A DNA stretch of 64,000 nt from CAMLIZ01 sp966212505 (GCA_966212505.1 CBIHRS010000005.1:62001-126000); one strand, 5' to 3'. Positions 17,038-26,575 are shown, counted from the first letter of the stretch. Program-made: numbers and translations. The notes: generated by a model not told the origin, from the sequence alone.

Positions 17038-17940
17038 TCAGTGCCGGGTCTGGCTGCCGTGGCCGTGGATGCGGCCTTCGCGGCCGGGCTGGTGCAGCGT
17101 GCCCTCGGGATGCAGCGGCGCCTCGTCCTCCTGCTGGCGGTCGGCCTGCATCGCCGACATCTTGTCGCCCAGCGAAGGCGCCACCTTGGCCATCGCGGTG
17201 TTGAGCTTGGCCATGCTGCCCACCTTGATGTCGCGCCCGCCCTCGGTGGCGGCCTTGAGGATGGCCTCGGCCACCTTCTCGGGCTCGATCATCGGCGTGG
17301 GCAGCTTGGGCTCGCGGTCCATGTAGTTGCGGGCGTGCTGCGGGAAGGGCGTGTCCACCGCGGTGGGCTGGATCAGCGTGATCGTGACCGGCGCCTTGTC
17401 GATGTCTTCCACCTCCACCCGCAGCGCGTCGGTGAAGCCCTTCACCGCATGCTTGGAGGCGCTGTACATGCCCTGCAGCGGAATCACCGCGTCGGACACC
17501 TCGCTGCCCACGTTGATCAGCGCGCCGCCGTGCTGGCGCAGGTAGGGCAGCGCGATCAGCGAGCCGTTGACCACACCCCAGAAGTTGATGTCGAACAGGC
17601 GGCGGGAGTCGTCCTCGGTCACTTCGTCGAGGCGGCCGTAGATCGACAGGCCCGCATCGTTGATCCAGGTGTCGATGCGGCCGAAGCGGCTGATGGCCTC
17701 GTCGGCGATGCGCTGCAGGTCGGCGCGGCTGGCCACGTCGGCCACCACCGGAACAGCCTGCGGGCTGCCCAGCGCCTGCAGCCGCTGCGCGATCTCGAGC
17801 AGCGTGTCGTCGCTGCGCGCGGCGATCACCAGGAGCGCGCGTTCCTTCGCCGCGGCTTCGGCGGTGGCCAGGCCGATGCCGCTGGAGGCGCCGGTGATGA
17901 CGATGACCTGCTGGGCTAGTGGTTTGTGGGTGAATGACAT
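17038..17940 (-). CDS. SDR family oxidoreductase with His-rich tail
   Basis: A 300-residue short-chain dehydrogenase. Coenzyme motif TGASSGIG, an NAG-like loop as INDAGLS, catalytic Ser in INVGSEVSD and Tyr-x3-Lys in GMYSASKHA. The chain is about 50 residues longer than classical SDRs and ends in a charged, His/Gly-rich tail (HGHGSQTRH) of unknown use that might bind metal. Ribosome site AAGGAG lies 8 bases before the chosen ATG; longer upstream starts lack one. The substrate is unknown. Confidence 0.88.
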   Translation of the reverse strand: MSFTHKPLAQQVIVITGASSGIGLATAEAAAKERALLVIAARSDDTLLEIAQRLQALGSPQAVPVVADVASRADLQRIADEAISRFGRIDTWINDAGLSIYGRLDEVTEDDSRRLFDINFWGVVNGSLIALPYLRQHGGALINVGSEVSDAVIPLQGMYSASKHAVKGFTDALRVEVEDIDKAPVTITLIQPTAVDTPFPQHARNYMDREPKLPTPMIEPEKVAEAILKAATEGGRDIKVGSMAKLNTAMAKVAPSLGDKMSAMQADRQQEDEAPLHPEGTLHQPGREGRIHGHGSQTRH

Positions 17941-18025
17941 GGCGGGGACTCCTTTGCTCTCGGGTTGCATCACCACTTCAGGCGGCAAGCCCCGTTCCCC
18001 GGCAAACCTTGCGACTCTTCTCCGG

Positions 18026-19228
18026 CTACCAGTTCACCTCGCGCTCGGGCGTGGCGGTGATGCGGTGCAGGCTCAGGTCGGCGCCGTCGAACTCTTCTTC
18101 GGGTGACAGGCGCAGGCCGAACAGCGCGCGGATCACGCCATACACCACCAGGCCGCCGATCAGCGCCCAGGCCACGCCCATCAGCGTGCCGAGCAGCTGC
18201 GCTGCGAACGTCACCCCGCCCAGGCCGCCGAGCGACTTCAGCCCGAAGATGCCGGCAGCGATGCCGCCCCAGGCGCCGCACAGCCCGTGCAGCGGCCACA
18301 CGCCGAGCACGTCGTCGATCTTCCAGCGGTTCTGCGTCAGCGTGAACATCGCGACGAAGATCGCGCCGGCCACGCCGCCGGTGACCAGCGCGCCCACCGG
18401 ATGCATCAGGTCGGAGCCGGCACACACGGCCACCAGCCCGGCGAGCGGGCCGTTGTAGGCGAAGCCCGGGTCGTTCTTGCCCATCAACACCGCGACCAGC
18501 GTGCCGCCCACCATCGCCATCAGCGAGTTCACGGCCACCAGGCCCGAGATCTTGTCGATGGTCTGCGCGCTCATCACGTTGAAGCCGAACCAGCCCACCG
18601 CGAGGATCCAGGCGCCCAGCGCGAGGAAGGGGATGCTGGAGGGCGGATGCGCCGAGATCGCGCCATCCTTGCGGTAGCGGTTGTGGCGCGCGCCCAGCAG
18701 CAGCACCGCCGGCAGCGCGATCCAGCCGCCCAGCGCGTGCACCACCACCGAGCCGGCGAAGTCGTGCATCTCGGCGCCGGTGGCGGCCTTGAGCCAGGCC
18801 TGGATGCCGAAGCGCTGGTTCCACACCACGCCTTCGAACAGCGGATACACCAGCCCGACGATCACCGCGGTGGCGAGCAGCTGCGGATGGAAGCGGGCGC
18901 GCTCGGCGATGCCGCCCGAGACGATGGCCGGAATGGCGGCGGCGAAGGTCAGCAGGAAGAAGAACTTCACCAGCTCGTAGCCGTTCTTCTGCGCCAGCGT
19001 CTCGGCGCCGCTGAAGAACTGCACGCCGTAGGCCACGGTGTAGCCGACGAAGAAGTAGGCGATGGTCGAGACCGCGAAGTCGACCAGGATCTTCACCAGC
19101 GCATTGACCTGGTTCTTCTTGCGCACGGTGCCCAGCTCGAGGAAGGCGAAGCCGGCGTGCATCGCAAGCACCATGATGGCGCCGAGCAGGATGAAGAGGG
19201 CGTCGCTGCCCTGTTTGATCTGTTCCAT
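18026..19228 (-). CDS. amt: Ammonium transporter (Amt/MEP/Rh family)
   Basis: A 400-residue inner-membrane channel with about 11 membrane helices. The deprotonation-site Asp and first twin His lie in HDFAGSVVVHALGGW and the second His in LHGLCGAWGG, as in AmtB. It conducts ammonium as NH3 or NH4+ into the cytoplasm. The start MEQIKQGSD is chosen because it directly precedes the first helix; it has no strong ribosome site. No glnK gene is adjacent, so PII control would have to come from elsewhere. The family call is firm and the precise subtype is not. Confidence 0.92.
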   Translation of the reverse strand: MEQIKQGSDALFILLGAIMVLAMHAGFAFLELGTVRKKNQVNALVKILVDFAVSTIAYFFVGYTVAYGVQFFSGAETLAQKNGYELVKFFFLLTFAAAIPAIVSGGIAERARFHPQLLATAVIVGLVYPLFEGVVWNQRFGIQAWLKAATGAEMHDFAGSVVVHALGGWIALPAVLLLGARHNRYRKDGAISAHPPSSIPFLALGAWILAVGWFGFNVMSAQTIDKISGLVAVNSLMAMVGGTLVAVLMGKNDPGFAYNGPLAGLVAVCAGSDLMHPVGALVTGGVAGAIFVAMFTLTQNRWKIDDVLGVWPLHGLCGAWGGIAAGIFGLKSLGGLGGVTFAAQLLGTLMGVAWALIGGLVVYGVIRALFGLRLSPEEEFDGADLSLHRITATPEREVNW

Positions 19229-19354
19229 GGATGGCTGCAAGGGTCGGGAGTCGGTTGGCGGACACGCGAAACCGGCCTGCGGCGAGCCAACATGGCGCAG
19301 AAGATGCACCGTGTCGGCGCCGAGGCCGGTAACGATGCACCAAAACAAGCAAGA

Positions 19355-19380
19355 AAAGGGCCGCGTTGGGGCGGCCCTTT
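19355..19380 (-). terminator. Rho-independent terminator after the glucoamylase gene
   Basis: A perfect 10-bp stem (AAAGGGCCGC/GCGGCCCTTT) with a 6-base loop. On the minus strand it is followed by TTTTCTTG. It lies about 80 bases past the stop of the GH15 gene and before the ammonium transporter start, so it most likely ends the glucoamylase transcript and insulates amt. Confidence 0.75.
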
Positions 19381-19458
19381 GAAACGCGCTCGGAACCAGT
19401 TCGGTGCGTGGCGCGCCGTTTTGGGGTTTGTGCCGGCACCTGATTGGTGCCGCCACGT

Positions 19459-21987
19459 TCACCAAGTCACGCTATCGTTCAGCGTGATGCTGCCGCCCGA
19501 GGCCGGCGTCGTCATGCTGCGGTTGCCACCGCCCGGCAGGTTCTCCCAGGTCACGCTGCCGTCGGCGTTCTTGCGGATGTACTTGTACTGGATGGCGGTG
19601 CCTGCCGGCAGGTTCAGTGAGTTGACCCACACCGGATACGAGCGTGGGTCGACCGGCATCGCCAGGCCCGGATCCCAGTTGCCCAGCGCCGCGGTGTTGC
19701 CGGTGACGTAGACATACTGCCCCGGCACCGTGCTCGCCGTCACGTTGACGTTCACCTGCGCCTGGCCGGCGCCGGGCGGCACCACGCAGTTGGAGTAGCG
19801 GTTGCACACGGCGCCCGGCACGTCGACGATCTTGTTGGCCGCGATCGAGGCCATCAGGTTGATGTACTCGCCCATCGCCCACGACAGCGGCGCCATCGAC
19901 TTGGTCGGCGTGCCCGGCGTGTAGCCTGCCGGCGTGGTGGTCTGCCAGCCGGTGATGCTCGCGGTGTTGTTCCACACCTGCTCGGGCACGAAGCCCTCGG
20001 GCGTGGAGAACGCGCGCAGCGCCGTCAGGTAGCTGGAGCCCTGGCTGCCGACGTTGCCGGCCTTGGCGATCTCGTACATGCCGCGCTCGGCGGTGAAGAT
20101 CGGCCACAGCCTGCCGCGGCCGGTGCCGTCGAAATTGGAGCCGTCGTTCTTCTCGCCGTAGCCGTCGAAGTTGTAGCGGAACCAGGCCGGGCCCTTGCCG
20201 GTGATGGTCTGCTTCAGCACGCTGTCGTACTCGGGCAGCGTCTCGAGGATGGCGCTGTCGTTGGCCCGCTTCACGCCCAGCCGCACCAGCTCGAGGAAGC
20301 CGCCGTCGACCACGCCGCGCTCGTCATGGTCGCCGCCGCCGTTCTTCACCGACAGCGTGCCGCCGTCGTTCGGGTTGGTGTTGTTGTTGATGCGGATGAA
20401 GTACTGGCCGTTGCCCAGCGAGCCGGTCGTGGTGAAGGTCCATGCGCTGACGTTCTGCTGCCAGTAGTCGGCCTTGGCGAGGTAGTTCTTGGCCGAGGCG
20501 GTGTCGCCGTTGGCCTTGGCGATCTCGGCGGCGCACACCAGGCCGGCGATCTCGGCCGCGATGGTCGAGGGCGAGTAGCCGCTGTTCTCCTCCCAGCGCT
20601 CCTGGTGCGTCCACGGGCCGTTGGCCGCGAGGAAATCGGCCGCCAGCTTGATCTTCGGCCACAGGTCGGTGCGGTTCAGGCGCCAGGCCAGGATGATCGG
20701 CATCGCCGTCTCGTCCATCTGCGTGCCTTGCCAGTACTGCCAGCCCGAGACCCACGAGTTCTGCGGGAAGCGGCCGGGGCGCGAATAGCCCTGCGGGCAG
20801 CCGCTGGCGTTGTACTCGGCCGTGCCGCAGCTGGTGGTCTGCATCTGCACGTTGAACAGGTAGTCGACCGTCTTGTTCGCGGTGGCGGTGTCGCCGGCGG
20901 TGACGAGGGCGTTGGCGAACTTGAACAGGTCGCGCGCCCAGATCAGGTGGTAGCCGCCGTTGTTGCTGTCGCCGTTGGTCTCGCCCCAGGGCGTGCCCAG
21001 GCCGGCCACCATCGCGCCGTTGGATTTGTCCTGGATGGCCTTCAGCGACATCGCCGCGAGGTAGTACTGCGCATCGGCCGTGCCGCCCTGCGTGGAGAGG
21101 CCGTTGGCGTAGGTGTTCCACTCGCTCTTGTAGGTGGTCTCCAGCGTGCCGAGGTTGTCGCCCAGCGTGCCCACCGCGGCGGTCATCGCCTCGCCTTCGG
21201 TGGTGCCGAAGCCCAGCACCACGTCGAAGCTGATGCTGGTGGCGGTGCTGCCGCCGAAGTCGACCCAGCCCATCTGCGCCACGTTGCCGCCCGCGGCGTT
21301 GTCGTAGGTCCAGTCCATGCTCTTGTCGGCGCTGCCGCCGAGCAGGTCGGTCCAGCCGTCGCTCACGCCGACGAAGCCGTTGGAGGCGCGTGTCCAGGCG
21401 CGCGTGATGCCCAGCGCCGAGGCGCGGCTGTTCTGCGAGGCCACCAGCAGCGTGCGGCCGCCCGACACCAGCGTGTGCGAGGTGTCGCCGGCGCCCGAGT
21501 TGTCCATGGCCGGGTTGTGCAGCAGGTAGAGGTTGAAGTCGCGCACCAGCTTGCCATTCAACGCCTCGAAGGTCACGCGCTGGATCAGGCTGTTGCGGGT
21601 GGGGTCGGTGAAGATGCGCTTGGTCAGGCGCCAGTTGTGGCCGCTGTTGGTGGTGACCGCCTGCCACAGCAGCGCCTTGCTGTCGGGCCGGGTCACGGTG
21701 TAGCTCTGGCTCTTCTCTTCGTCGACGAAGGTCCGCGCCGTGTCGCCCACGAGGAACTGCAGGTCCACCGTGTTCACCGTGTCGACCACCGGGTAGAACA
21801 CCTCGGTGACGATGCCGCGATGGCCGGTGAAATACACCCGCGAGGTGCTGCTGGCCGAGGTGCCGATCATCGACTTGGCCGACGGTGCCCACACCGATGC
21901 GGCGCCCGGTGCGCCCGGCGCGTCGACGGCGTGCGCGAAGGTGGTGGCCACGGCCAGCGCGATGCCGGCCCATTTCCATGACTTCAT
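19459..21987 (-). CDS. Secreted GH15 glucoamylase with C-terminal CBM20 starch-binding domain
   Basis: An 842-residue exported enzyme releasing glucose from the non-reducing ends of starch and maltodextrins. The signal peptide is MKSWKWAGIALAVATTFAHA. An N-terminal beta-sandwich (to ~280) is followed by the (alpha/alpha)6 barrel with GYHLIWARDLFKF, the general-acid region WTHQERWEENSGYSPST, and the general-base region APLSWAMGEY. The last ~100 residues form a CBM20 module (VPGQYVYVTGNTAALGNWDP, IQYKYIRKNADGSVTWE). Ribosome site CAGGAGACACAGGCA precedes the ATG. Three LacI-type operator candidates lie upstream. Pairing of a secreted enzyme with a binding module points to growth on raw starch. 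Confidence 0.93.
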   Translation of the reverse strand: MKSWKWAGIALAVATTFAHAVDAPGAPGAASVWAPSAKSMIGTSASSTSRVYFTGHRGIVTEVFYPVVDTVNTVDLQFLVGDTARTFVDEEKSQSYTVTRPDSKALLWQAVTTNSGHNWRLTKRIFTDPTRNSLIQRVTFEALNGKLVRDFNLYLLHNPAMDNSGAGDTSHTLVSGGRTLLVASQNSRASALGITRAWTRASNGFVGVSDGWTDLLGGSADKSMDWTYDNAAGGNVAQMGWVDFGGSTATSISFDVVLGFGTTEGEAMTAAVGTLGDNLGTLETTYKSEWNTYANGLSTQGGTADAQYYLAAMSLKAIQDKSNGAMVAGLGTPWGETNGDSNNGGYHLIWARDLFKFANALVTAGDTATANKTVDYLFNVQMQTTSCGTAEYNASGCPQGYSRPGRFPQNSWVSGWQYWQGTQMDETAMPIILAWRLNRTDLWPKIKLAADFLAANGPWTHQERWEENSGYSPSTIAAEIAGLVCAAEIAKANGDTASAKNYLAKADYWQQNVSAWTFTTTGSLGNGQYFIRINNNTNPNDGGTLSVKNGGGDHDERGVVDGGFLELVRLGVKRANDSAILETLPEYDSVLKQTITGKGPAWFRYNFDGYGEKNDGSNFDGTGRGRLWPIFTAERGMYEIAKAGNVGSQGSSYLTALRAFSTPEGFVPEQVWNNTASITGWQTTTPAGYTPGTPTKSMAPLSWAMGEYINLMASIAANKIVDVPGAVCNRYSNCVVPPGAGQAQVNVNVTASTVPGQYVYVTGNTAALGNWDPGLAMPVDPRSYPVWVNSLNLPAGTAIQYKYIRKNADGSVTWENLPGGGNRSMTTPASGGSITLNDSVTW

Positions 21988-22130
21988 TGCCTGTGTCTCC
22001 TGTAATGTGATCGAAAGGTAGATTGCGTTTTGATTGCAACCACCGGGGCGCGAGTCTGCGCCGCGATCCCTGCAGGAGGGCCCAGCAACCTTGGCGTGTC
22101 GTGGGTGAAACTACAGCGACTCCAGGCTTT

Positions 22131-22189
22131 GGAAGCGCTTTCGAAGCAAAAAACTGAATCGATTCAGGGTAAATCCTGAACCGATTCAG
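22131..22189. promoter_or_regulatory. Three LacI-family-type operator candidates upstream of the glucoamylase gene
   Basis: Three short palindromes with a central CG lie in one 59-base stretch: GGAAGCGCTTTC at 22131-22142, CTGAATCGATTCAG (perfect) at 22154-22167, and CTGAACCGATTCAG (one mismatch) at 22176-22189. Centres are about 24 and 22 bases apart, near two helical turns. Central-CpG palindromes are the hallmark of LacI/GalR-family sites. The likely regulator is a maltose/starch-responsive LacI-family protein encoded outside this window. Confidence 0.55.
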
Positions 22190-22236
22190 AAGACCGGCTG
22201 ACCAGGGAGGGCCTCAGCTCGGTAGACGCAAACGGT

Positions 22237-23364
22237 TCAACGCGGCCTGCCGCTGAGCCAGGCCGCACGGATCTGGCGGCCGCAGTAGGTGGAGCGAGCG
22301 CCCTGGCCGACGGTGCTGTCGCTGTGGTCCTCGCGGGCCAGCGTGCCCCACCAGAGCTTGTCCTTGTCGATCCATGGATAGAAGCCGAAGGCGCCGGGGC
22401 TGCTGAATGCGCCGTCGCCCACCTGCGGATCGTCTTCCACCCAGTGGCCGATCGAGTAGTGCCAGCTTTCGTTGGCGGGCACCGGCGTGGAGGCCGCGGT
22501 GGCGCAGGTGGTGGGATTGGTGCAGACCGCGTGCGTGCCCAGCAGGGCGTTGATCTTCAGCCGGCCGGCGACGATGCGCTGCAGGAAGCGGCCGTAGCTC
22601 TCGGCGGTGGTCTGCACGCCGCCGGCCAGCTGCGGCTGCCCGTAGTCGATGCCGCCCGGCAGGCCCAGCCGCGTGTTGACCTCGCGGGCCAGCGCGGCGT
22701 TGTCGTCGGCGCCCAGGCCGACCAGCGTGGCATGCATCTGCATGTGGCCGCCGCTGTAGTAGAAGAGGCCGTCGTTGTCGTGCACATAGCCGCCGTTGTG
22801 GATCAGCGCGCCCTGGTACGACTGGCATTCGGCCACCGTCTGGTCACGCAGGCACAGGTCGAACTGGGTGAAGCCGCTGGTGAAGGTGAGGAAGCGAACG
22901 TCTTCGGCGCTCAGCTGGCCGCCGCGCAGCTCGGCCACGTAGGCGCCATAGACCAGCTTCGAGGCCGAGGCCACGCTCATCCGGGTGAGTGCGGTCGGCG
23001 GGTTGGTGCCGGCGCCGCCGCCGGCGAGCCGGCCGCTGGCGTCGCCGATCTGCCAGTGGAAGGGCTGCACCGCCACGCAGTGGGCGTTGGTCTCGGCCGT
23101 CTGCCGGGCGGCGGCCGCGCGTTGCACGAGCGTGGGGCCTTGCGTCGGCGTGGTCGTGGGCGTGTCGGCCGGCGACGAGGTGTCTGCGCTCGTGCTGTTC
23201 GTGGCGCTGCTGGTGGCCTCGGTGTCGGTGGCACCGGCATCACCCCCGCCGCCGCAGCCGCTGAGCGATGCCGCGGCCGCCAGCGCCAGCACGGTCGTGG
23301 CGCCCATGCAGAGCAGCCACACCGCGCCGTGGCGCTCGGATGAAAGGCGTAGCGAGTCGATCAT
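22237..23364 (-). CDS. Serine beta-lactamase-like lipoprotein (class C/DD-peptidase fold)
   Basis: A 375-residue lipoprotein. Signal peptide ends in the lipobox LSGC with Cys37, followed by a Gly/Ser/Thr/Pro-rich linker (~38-78). The hydrolase domain has the nucleophile motif Ser133-Ala-Ser-Lys136 (SxxK) in MSVASASKLVYG, a YSG segment in the position of the YxN motif (GLFYYSGGHMQ), and WWGTL near the C-terminus where KTG/HxG usually lies. Family members include esterases, peptidases and penicillin-binding-like proteins, so antibiotic resistance should not be assumed. Start MIDSLRLSS follows a GGGGA ribosome site. Confidence 0.78.
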   Translation of the reverse strand: MIDSLRLSSERHGAVWLLCMGATTVLALAAAASLSGCGGGGDAGATDTEATSSATNSTSADTSSPADTPTTTPTQGPTLVQRAAAARQTAETNAHCVAVQPFHWQIGDASGRLAGGGAGTNPPTALTRMSVASASKLVYGAYVAELRGGQLSAEDVRFLTFTSGFTQFDLCLRDQTVAECQSYQGALIHNGGYVHDNDGLFYYSGGHMQMHATLVGLGADDNAALAREVNTRLGLPGGIDYGQPQLAGGVQTTAESYGRFLQRIVAGRLKINALLGTHAVCTNPTTCATAASTPVPANESWHYSIGHWVEDDPQVGDGAFSSPGAFGFYPWIDKDKLWWGTLAREDHSDSTVGQGARSTYCGRQIRAAWLSGRPR

Positions 23365-23555
23365 CGTCGGTCCCCTGTGAGTTCGCCGGTGACAGCGTTG
23401 GGGGCGACTATCGGCCAGGGCCGGGGCCGCAGGCGTGTGCGGCCGGTGTGCAGGCGTGGCAAGCGATGACCGGAATGAGGCGCTTGTCATCCTTTGTCAT
23501 CATTCGCGCCGCCGGGCCGTGGCAGCGCGGTCGGCGCCGCCTAAGATCGCGGCCA

Positions 23556-24290
23556 ATGACCGACACCGCCCGCATCCTGATCGCCGACGACGAAGCCGAG
23601 CTGCGCGGCCTGCTGCAGCGCTACCTCGGCGAACAGGGCCTCACCGTCCGCGCGGTGGCCGATGCCGCCGCGGCCGAGAAGCTGCTGGCGCGCGAACGCT
23701 TCGACGTGCTGGTGCTCGACGTGATGATGCCCGGCGAAGACGGCCTGTCGCTGTGCCGCCGGCTGCGCGCGCAGGGCGAAACGGTGCCCATCCTGATGCT
23801 CACCGCGCGTGGCGATCCGGTCGACCGCATCATCGGCCTCGAGATGGGCGCCGACGACTACCTGCCCAAGCCCTTCAACCCGCGCGAGCTGCTGGCGCGG
23901 CTGCAGGCCATGGTCAGGCGCCAGCGCATGCTGGGTGCGCATGGTGGGCCGTTGGGCGAGGAGCCGGTGCGCTTCGGCCCTTACACGCTGCACGTCGCGC
24001 AGCGCCGCCTCGAGAAGGATGGCGAGCCGATGCAGCTGACCACCGGCGAATTCAACCTGCTGCAGGCGCTGGTGATGAACCCCAACCGGCCGCTCGGCCG
24101 CGACCGGCTGATCGAGCTCGCCAAGGGCCGCGACCATGAGGCCACCGACCGCAGCATCGATGCGCAGGTGATGCGGCTGCGCCGCGCGATCGAGGACGAT
24201 CCCTCGTCGCCGCGCTGGATCCAGACCGTGTGGGGCGTGGGCTACGTGTTCGTGCCCGAGCCACCCGCGGGCGATGCCGGAGGCCGCTGA
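23556..24290 (+). CDS. ompR: OmpR-type response regulator
   Basis: A 244-residue protein with receiver Asp55 (VLVLDVMMPGEDG), acidic pair in LIADDEAEL, Lys in YLPKPFNPRE, and an OmpR-class winged helix (LTTGEFNLLQALVMNPNRPL, RSIDAQVMRLRRAIEDD, TVWGVGYVF). Length and residue number of the phospho-acceptor match E. coli OmpR. Its stop overlaps the kinase start by one base (TGATG). Such pairs answer osmotic or acid stress in enterics; the local signal is unknown. Confidence 0.9.
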   Translation: MTDTARILIADDEAELRGLLQRYLGEQGLTVRAVADAAAAEKLLARERFDVLVLDVMMPGEDGLSLCRRLRAQGETVPILMLTARGDPVDRIIGLEMGADDYLPKPFNPRELLARLQAMVRRQRMLGAHGGPLGEEPVRFGPYTLHVAQRRLEKDGEPMQLTTGEFNLLQALVMNPNRPLGRDRLIELAKGRDHEATDRSIDAQVMRLRRAIEDDPSSPRWIQTVWGVGYVFVPEPPAGDAGGR

Positions 24291-25588
24291 TGGCGCTGGT
24301 TCCGCGCACGCTGTTCAACCGCAACCTGCTGTTGATCGTCGTGCTGATCCTGCTGGGGCAGGTGGCCAATGCGGTGCTGTTCCGGCAGCTCGTGATGAAG
24401 CCGCGGGTGAAGGTGGCGGCCGAGGCCACGGTGCGCAACCTGCAGGCGCTGGAAGCGGGCCTGCGCGGCCTGCCGCCCGAGCAGCGCAGCGCGTTCGTCG
24501 AGCGCTTCAATGCCCAGGCCCGCCAGGAGAGCGCGGCCGCGGGCCATGAGGCCGGCGGTGAGCGCCTGACCCGGCTGGAAAAAGCCTTCCTGCGCCAGGT
24601 GTCCGAGCAACTGGCCGGCCGTGGCGGCGAGGTGCAGTGGCGGCGCGATGCCGATCGCTCGCTGTCGCTGCGCGTGGGCATCGGCGGCGAGCAGTACTGG
24701 CTCGACCTGCCGGGCCTGCTGCCGGCGCATGAGTTCTCCGGCGCGTGGATCGCCGCCAGCGCGGCCACCGTGGTGCTGGCGGTGCTGGGCGCGTGGTTGA
24801 TCCAGCGGCGCATCAACCAGCCGCTGCACGCCCTGGTGCAGGCGGCCACGGCGCTCGGCCGCGGGCAGCGGCCGCAGCCGCTGGATGCCGATGCGCCGAG
24901 CGAGATCGCCACCGTGTCGCATGCCTTCAACGACATGGCTGCCAGCCTCGCGAAGACCGAGGAGGAACGCGCGCTGATGCTCGCCGGCCTGTCGCATGAC
25001 CTGCGCACGCCGCTGGCGAAGATGCGGCTGGCCTCCGAAATGCTCGAAGGCCAGGCCGATGCGGAGCTGCTCGCCAGCCTCAACCGCAACATCGACGGCA
25101 TGGACCGGCTGCTGAGCCAGTTCCTCGATTTCACGCGCACCAGTGGCGGCGTGCAGGAGGCGCCGGCCGAGGCCGACCTCAACGAACTGGTCGGAGAGGC
25201 GCTGGCGCTGTGTCCGCACGAGGGGTTGTCGCTGCAGCTCGGCCAGGTGCCGCGCCGGCCGTTGCGACGGCAGGCGGTGGAGCGCCTGGTGCTGAATCTG
25301 GTGGTCAATGCGCAGCGCCATGGCCAACCGCCAATCGAGCTGGCCACCGGGCATGACGGCCACGGGCTGTGGCTGGAGGTGCGGGACCGCGGACCGGGCA
25401 TCGACCCGGCCGTGGCCGAGTCGCTGAAGGAGCCGTTCGCCCGCGGAGACCAAGCGCGCGGCGGCCCGGCCGGCGCGGGCCTGGGGCTCGCGATCGTCGA
25501 CCGTGTGGCCCGGGCGCACGGCGCCCGCTTCGAGCTGCTGCCGCGCGAGGGCGGCGGCCTCGTCGCCCGCGTGGCCTGGCCGGATTGA
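24290..25588 (+). CDS. envZ: EnvZ-type sensor histidine kinase
   Basis: A 432-residue inner-membrane kinase: first helix ~11-30 (NLLLIVVLILLGQVANAVLF), periplasmic segment, second helix ~155-175, HAMP, H-box with His236 (LAGLSHDLRTPLAKMR), N-box (VLNLVVNAQRHG), and G-boxes DRGPGIDP and GAGLGLAIVDRV. It is translationally coupled to the ompR-like regulator. Together they form a two-component system whose signal enters through the periplasmic or membrane part. Confidence 0.9.
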   Translation: MALVPRTLFNRNLLLIVVLILLGQVANAVLFRQLVMKPRVKVAAEATVRNLQALEAGLRGLPPEQRSAFVERFNAQARQESAAAGHEAGGERLTRLEKAFLRQVSEQLAGRGGEVQWRRDADRSLSLRVGIGGEQYWLDLPGLLPAHEFSGAWIAASAATVVLAVLGAWLIQRRINQPLHALVQAATALGRGQRPQPLDADAPSEIATVSHAFNDMAASLAKTEEERALMLAGLSHDLRTPLAKMRLASEMLEGQADAELLASLNRNIDGMDRLLSQFLDFTRTSGGVQEAPAEADLNELVGEALALCPHEGLSLQLGQVPRRPLRRQAVERLVLNLVVNAQRHGQPPIELATGHDGHGLWLEVRDRGPGIDPAVAESLKEPFARGDQARGGPAGAGLGLAIVDRVARAHGARFELLPREGGGLVARVAWPD

Positions 25589-25611
25589 ATACGGAGAGAG
25601 GGAACGTCGAG

Positions 25612-26574
25612 ATGGGAAGCGTGTATTGCAAGAAGAAGATGATGCAGGCGGCGCTGCTGGCGCTGGCCGCCAGCACCTGCATCGATGCCAGTGCGGGCCT
25701 GCTGCGCGACCGCCTGGCCGCACGGCACGCGCAGCAGCAGGAAGAGGAGCTCGAGGGCGCACAGCCCGACCGCGCGGCCAAGGTGCCGGAAGGCACGCGG
25801 GTGCTGCGCGACCTGAGCTATGGCAGCGATGCTGCGCAGCGCTTCGATGTGTATGCGCCGAAGCAGGCGCAGGGCGCGCCGGTGATCTTCCTCGTGCACG
25901 GCGGCGGCTGGAAGCATGGCGACAAGGGCATGGGCCGCGTGGTCGAGAACAAGGTGGCGCGCTGGGTGCCCAAGGGCTTCATCGTCGTGTCCACCAACTA
26001 CCGCATGCTGCCCGGCACGCTGCCGCTCGACCAGGCGAAGGATGTCGCCAAGGCCCTGGCCACCGTGCAGGCCAAGGCCGCCGAATGGGGTGGTGATCGG
26101 GCCAAGGTCGTGCTGATGGGCCACTCTGCCGGCGCGCACCTGGTGTCGCTGATCACCGCCTCGCCCACGTTGGCGGCCGAGCAGGGCGCCGCGCCGTGGC
26201 TCGGCACCGTCGCGCTCGACAGTGCCGCCTTCGACGTGGTGCAGATCATGGAAGGCCGGCACATGCGCCTCTACGACCCCGCCTTCGGCAAAGACCCTGC
26301 CTACTGGCGCGCCGCATCGCCGTATCACGTGCTCACGAAGGCCGGAGCGCCGATGCTCGAGGTGTGCTCGTCGCGCCGCGACGACTCGTGCGCCCAGGCC
26401 CGCCGCTTCGCCGGCAAGGCCCAGCCGCTGGGCATGCGCACGCAGGTGCTCGAAGAAGACTACTCGCACGGCGAGATCAACTTCAAGCTCGGTGAGGCGG
26501 GGGCCTACACCGATGCGGTGGAGGCTTTCCTGCGCGGGCTCGATCCCGCCATCGCCGGACTGCTGGGCCGCTGA
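25612..26574 (+). CDS. Exported alpha/beta hydrolase (esterase)
   Basis: A 320-residue hydrolase of the carboxylesterase/BD-FAE type. An N-terminal hydrophobic stretch (MMQAALLALAASTCIDASAG) suggests export. The oxyanion hole is HGGGW at 96-100, the nucleophile is Ser172 in LMGHSAGAHL, the Asp is probably in SSRRDDS and the His in DYSHGEINF. The start is ATG 25612 after GAGAGAGGGA; the ATG at 25639 is also possible. It follows the envZ-like gene by 23 bases and may be in its operon. Its stop is one base from the convergent sdaA stop. The substrate is unknown. Confidence 0.85.
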   Translation: MGSVYCKKKMMQAALLALAASTCIDASAGLLRDRLAARHAQQQEEELEGAQPDRAAKVPEGTRVLRDLSYGSDAAQRFDVYAPKQAQGAPVIFLVHGGGWKHGDKGMGRVVENKVARWVPKGFIVVSTNYRMLPGTLPLDQAKDVAKALATVQAKAAEWGGDRAKVVLMGHSAGAHLVSLITASPTLAAEQGAAPWLGTVALDSAAFDVVQIMEGRHMRLYDPAFGKDPAYWRAASPYHVLTKAGAPMLEVCSSRRDDSCAQARRFAGKAQPLGMRTQVLEEDYSHGEINFKLGEAGAYTDAVEAFLRGLDPAIAGLLGR

Positions 26575-26575
26575 C

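Noticed and set aside
22237..23364. Antibiotic-resistance beta-lactamase
   Set aside because: The SxxK motif is present, but the YxN and KTG/HxG motifs are not canonical and the protein is a lipoprotein beside a starch gene, so resistance is not supported.
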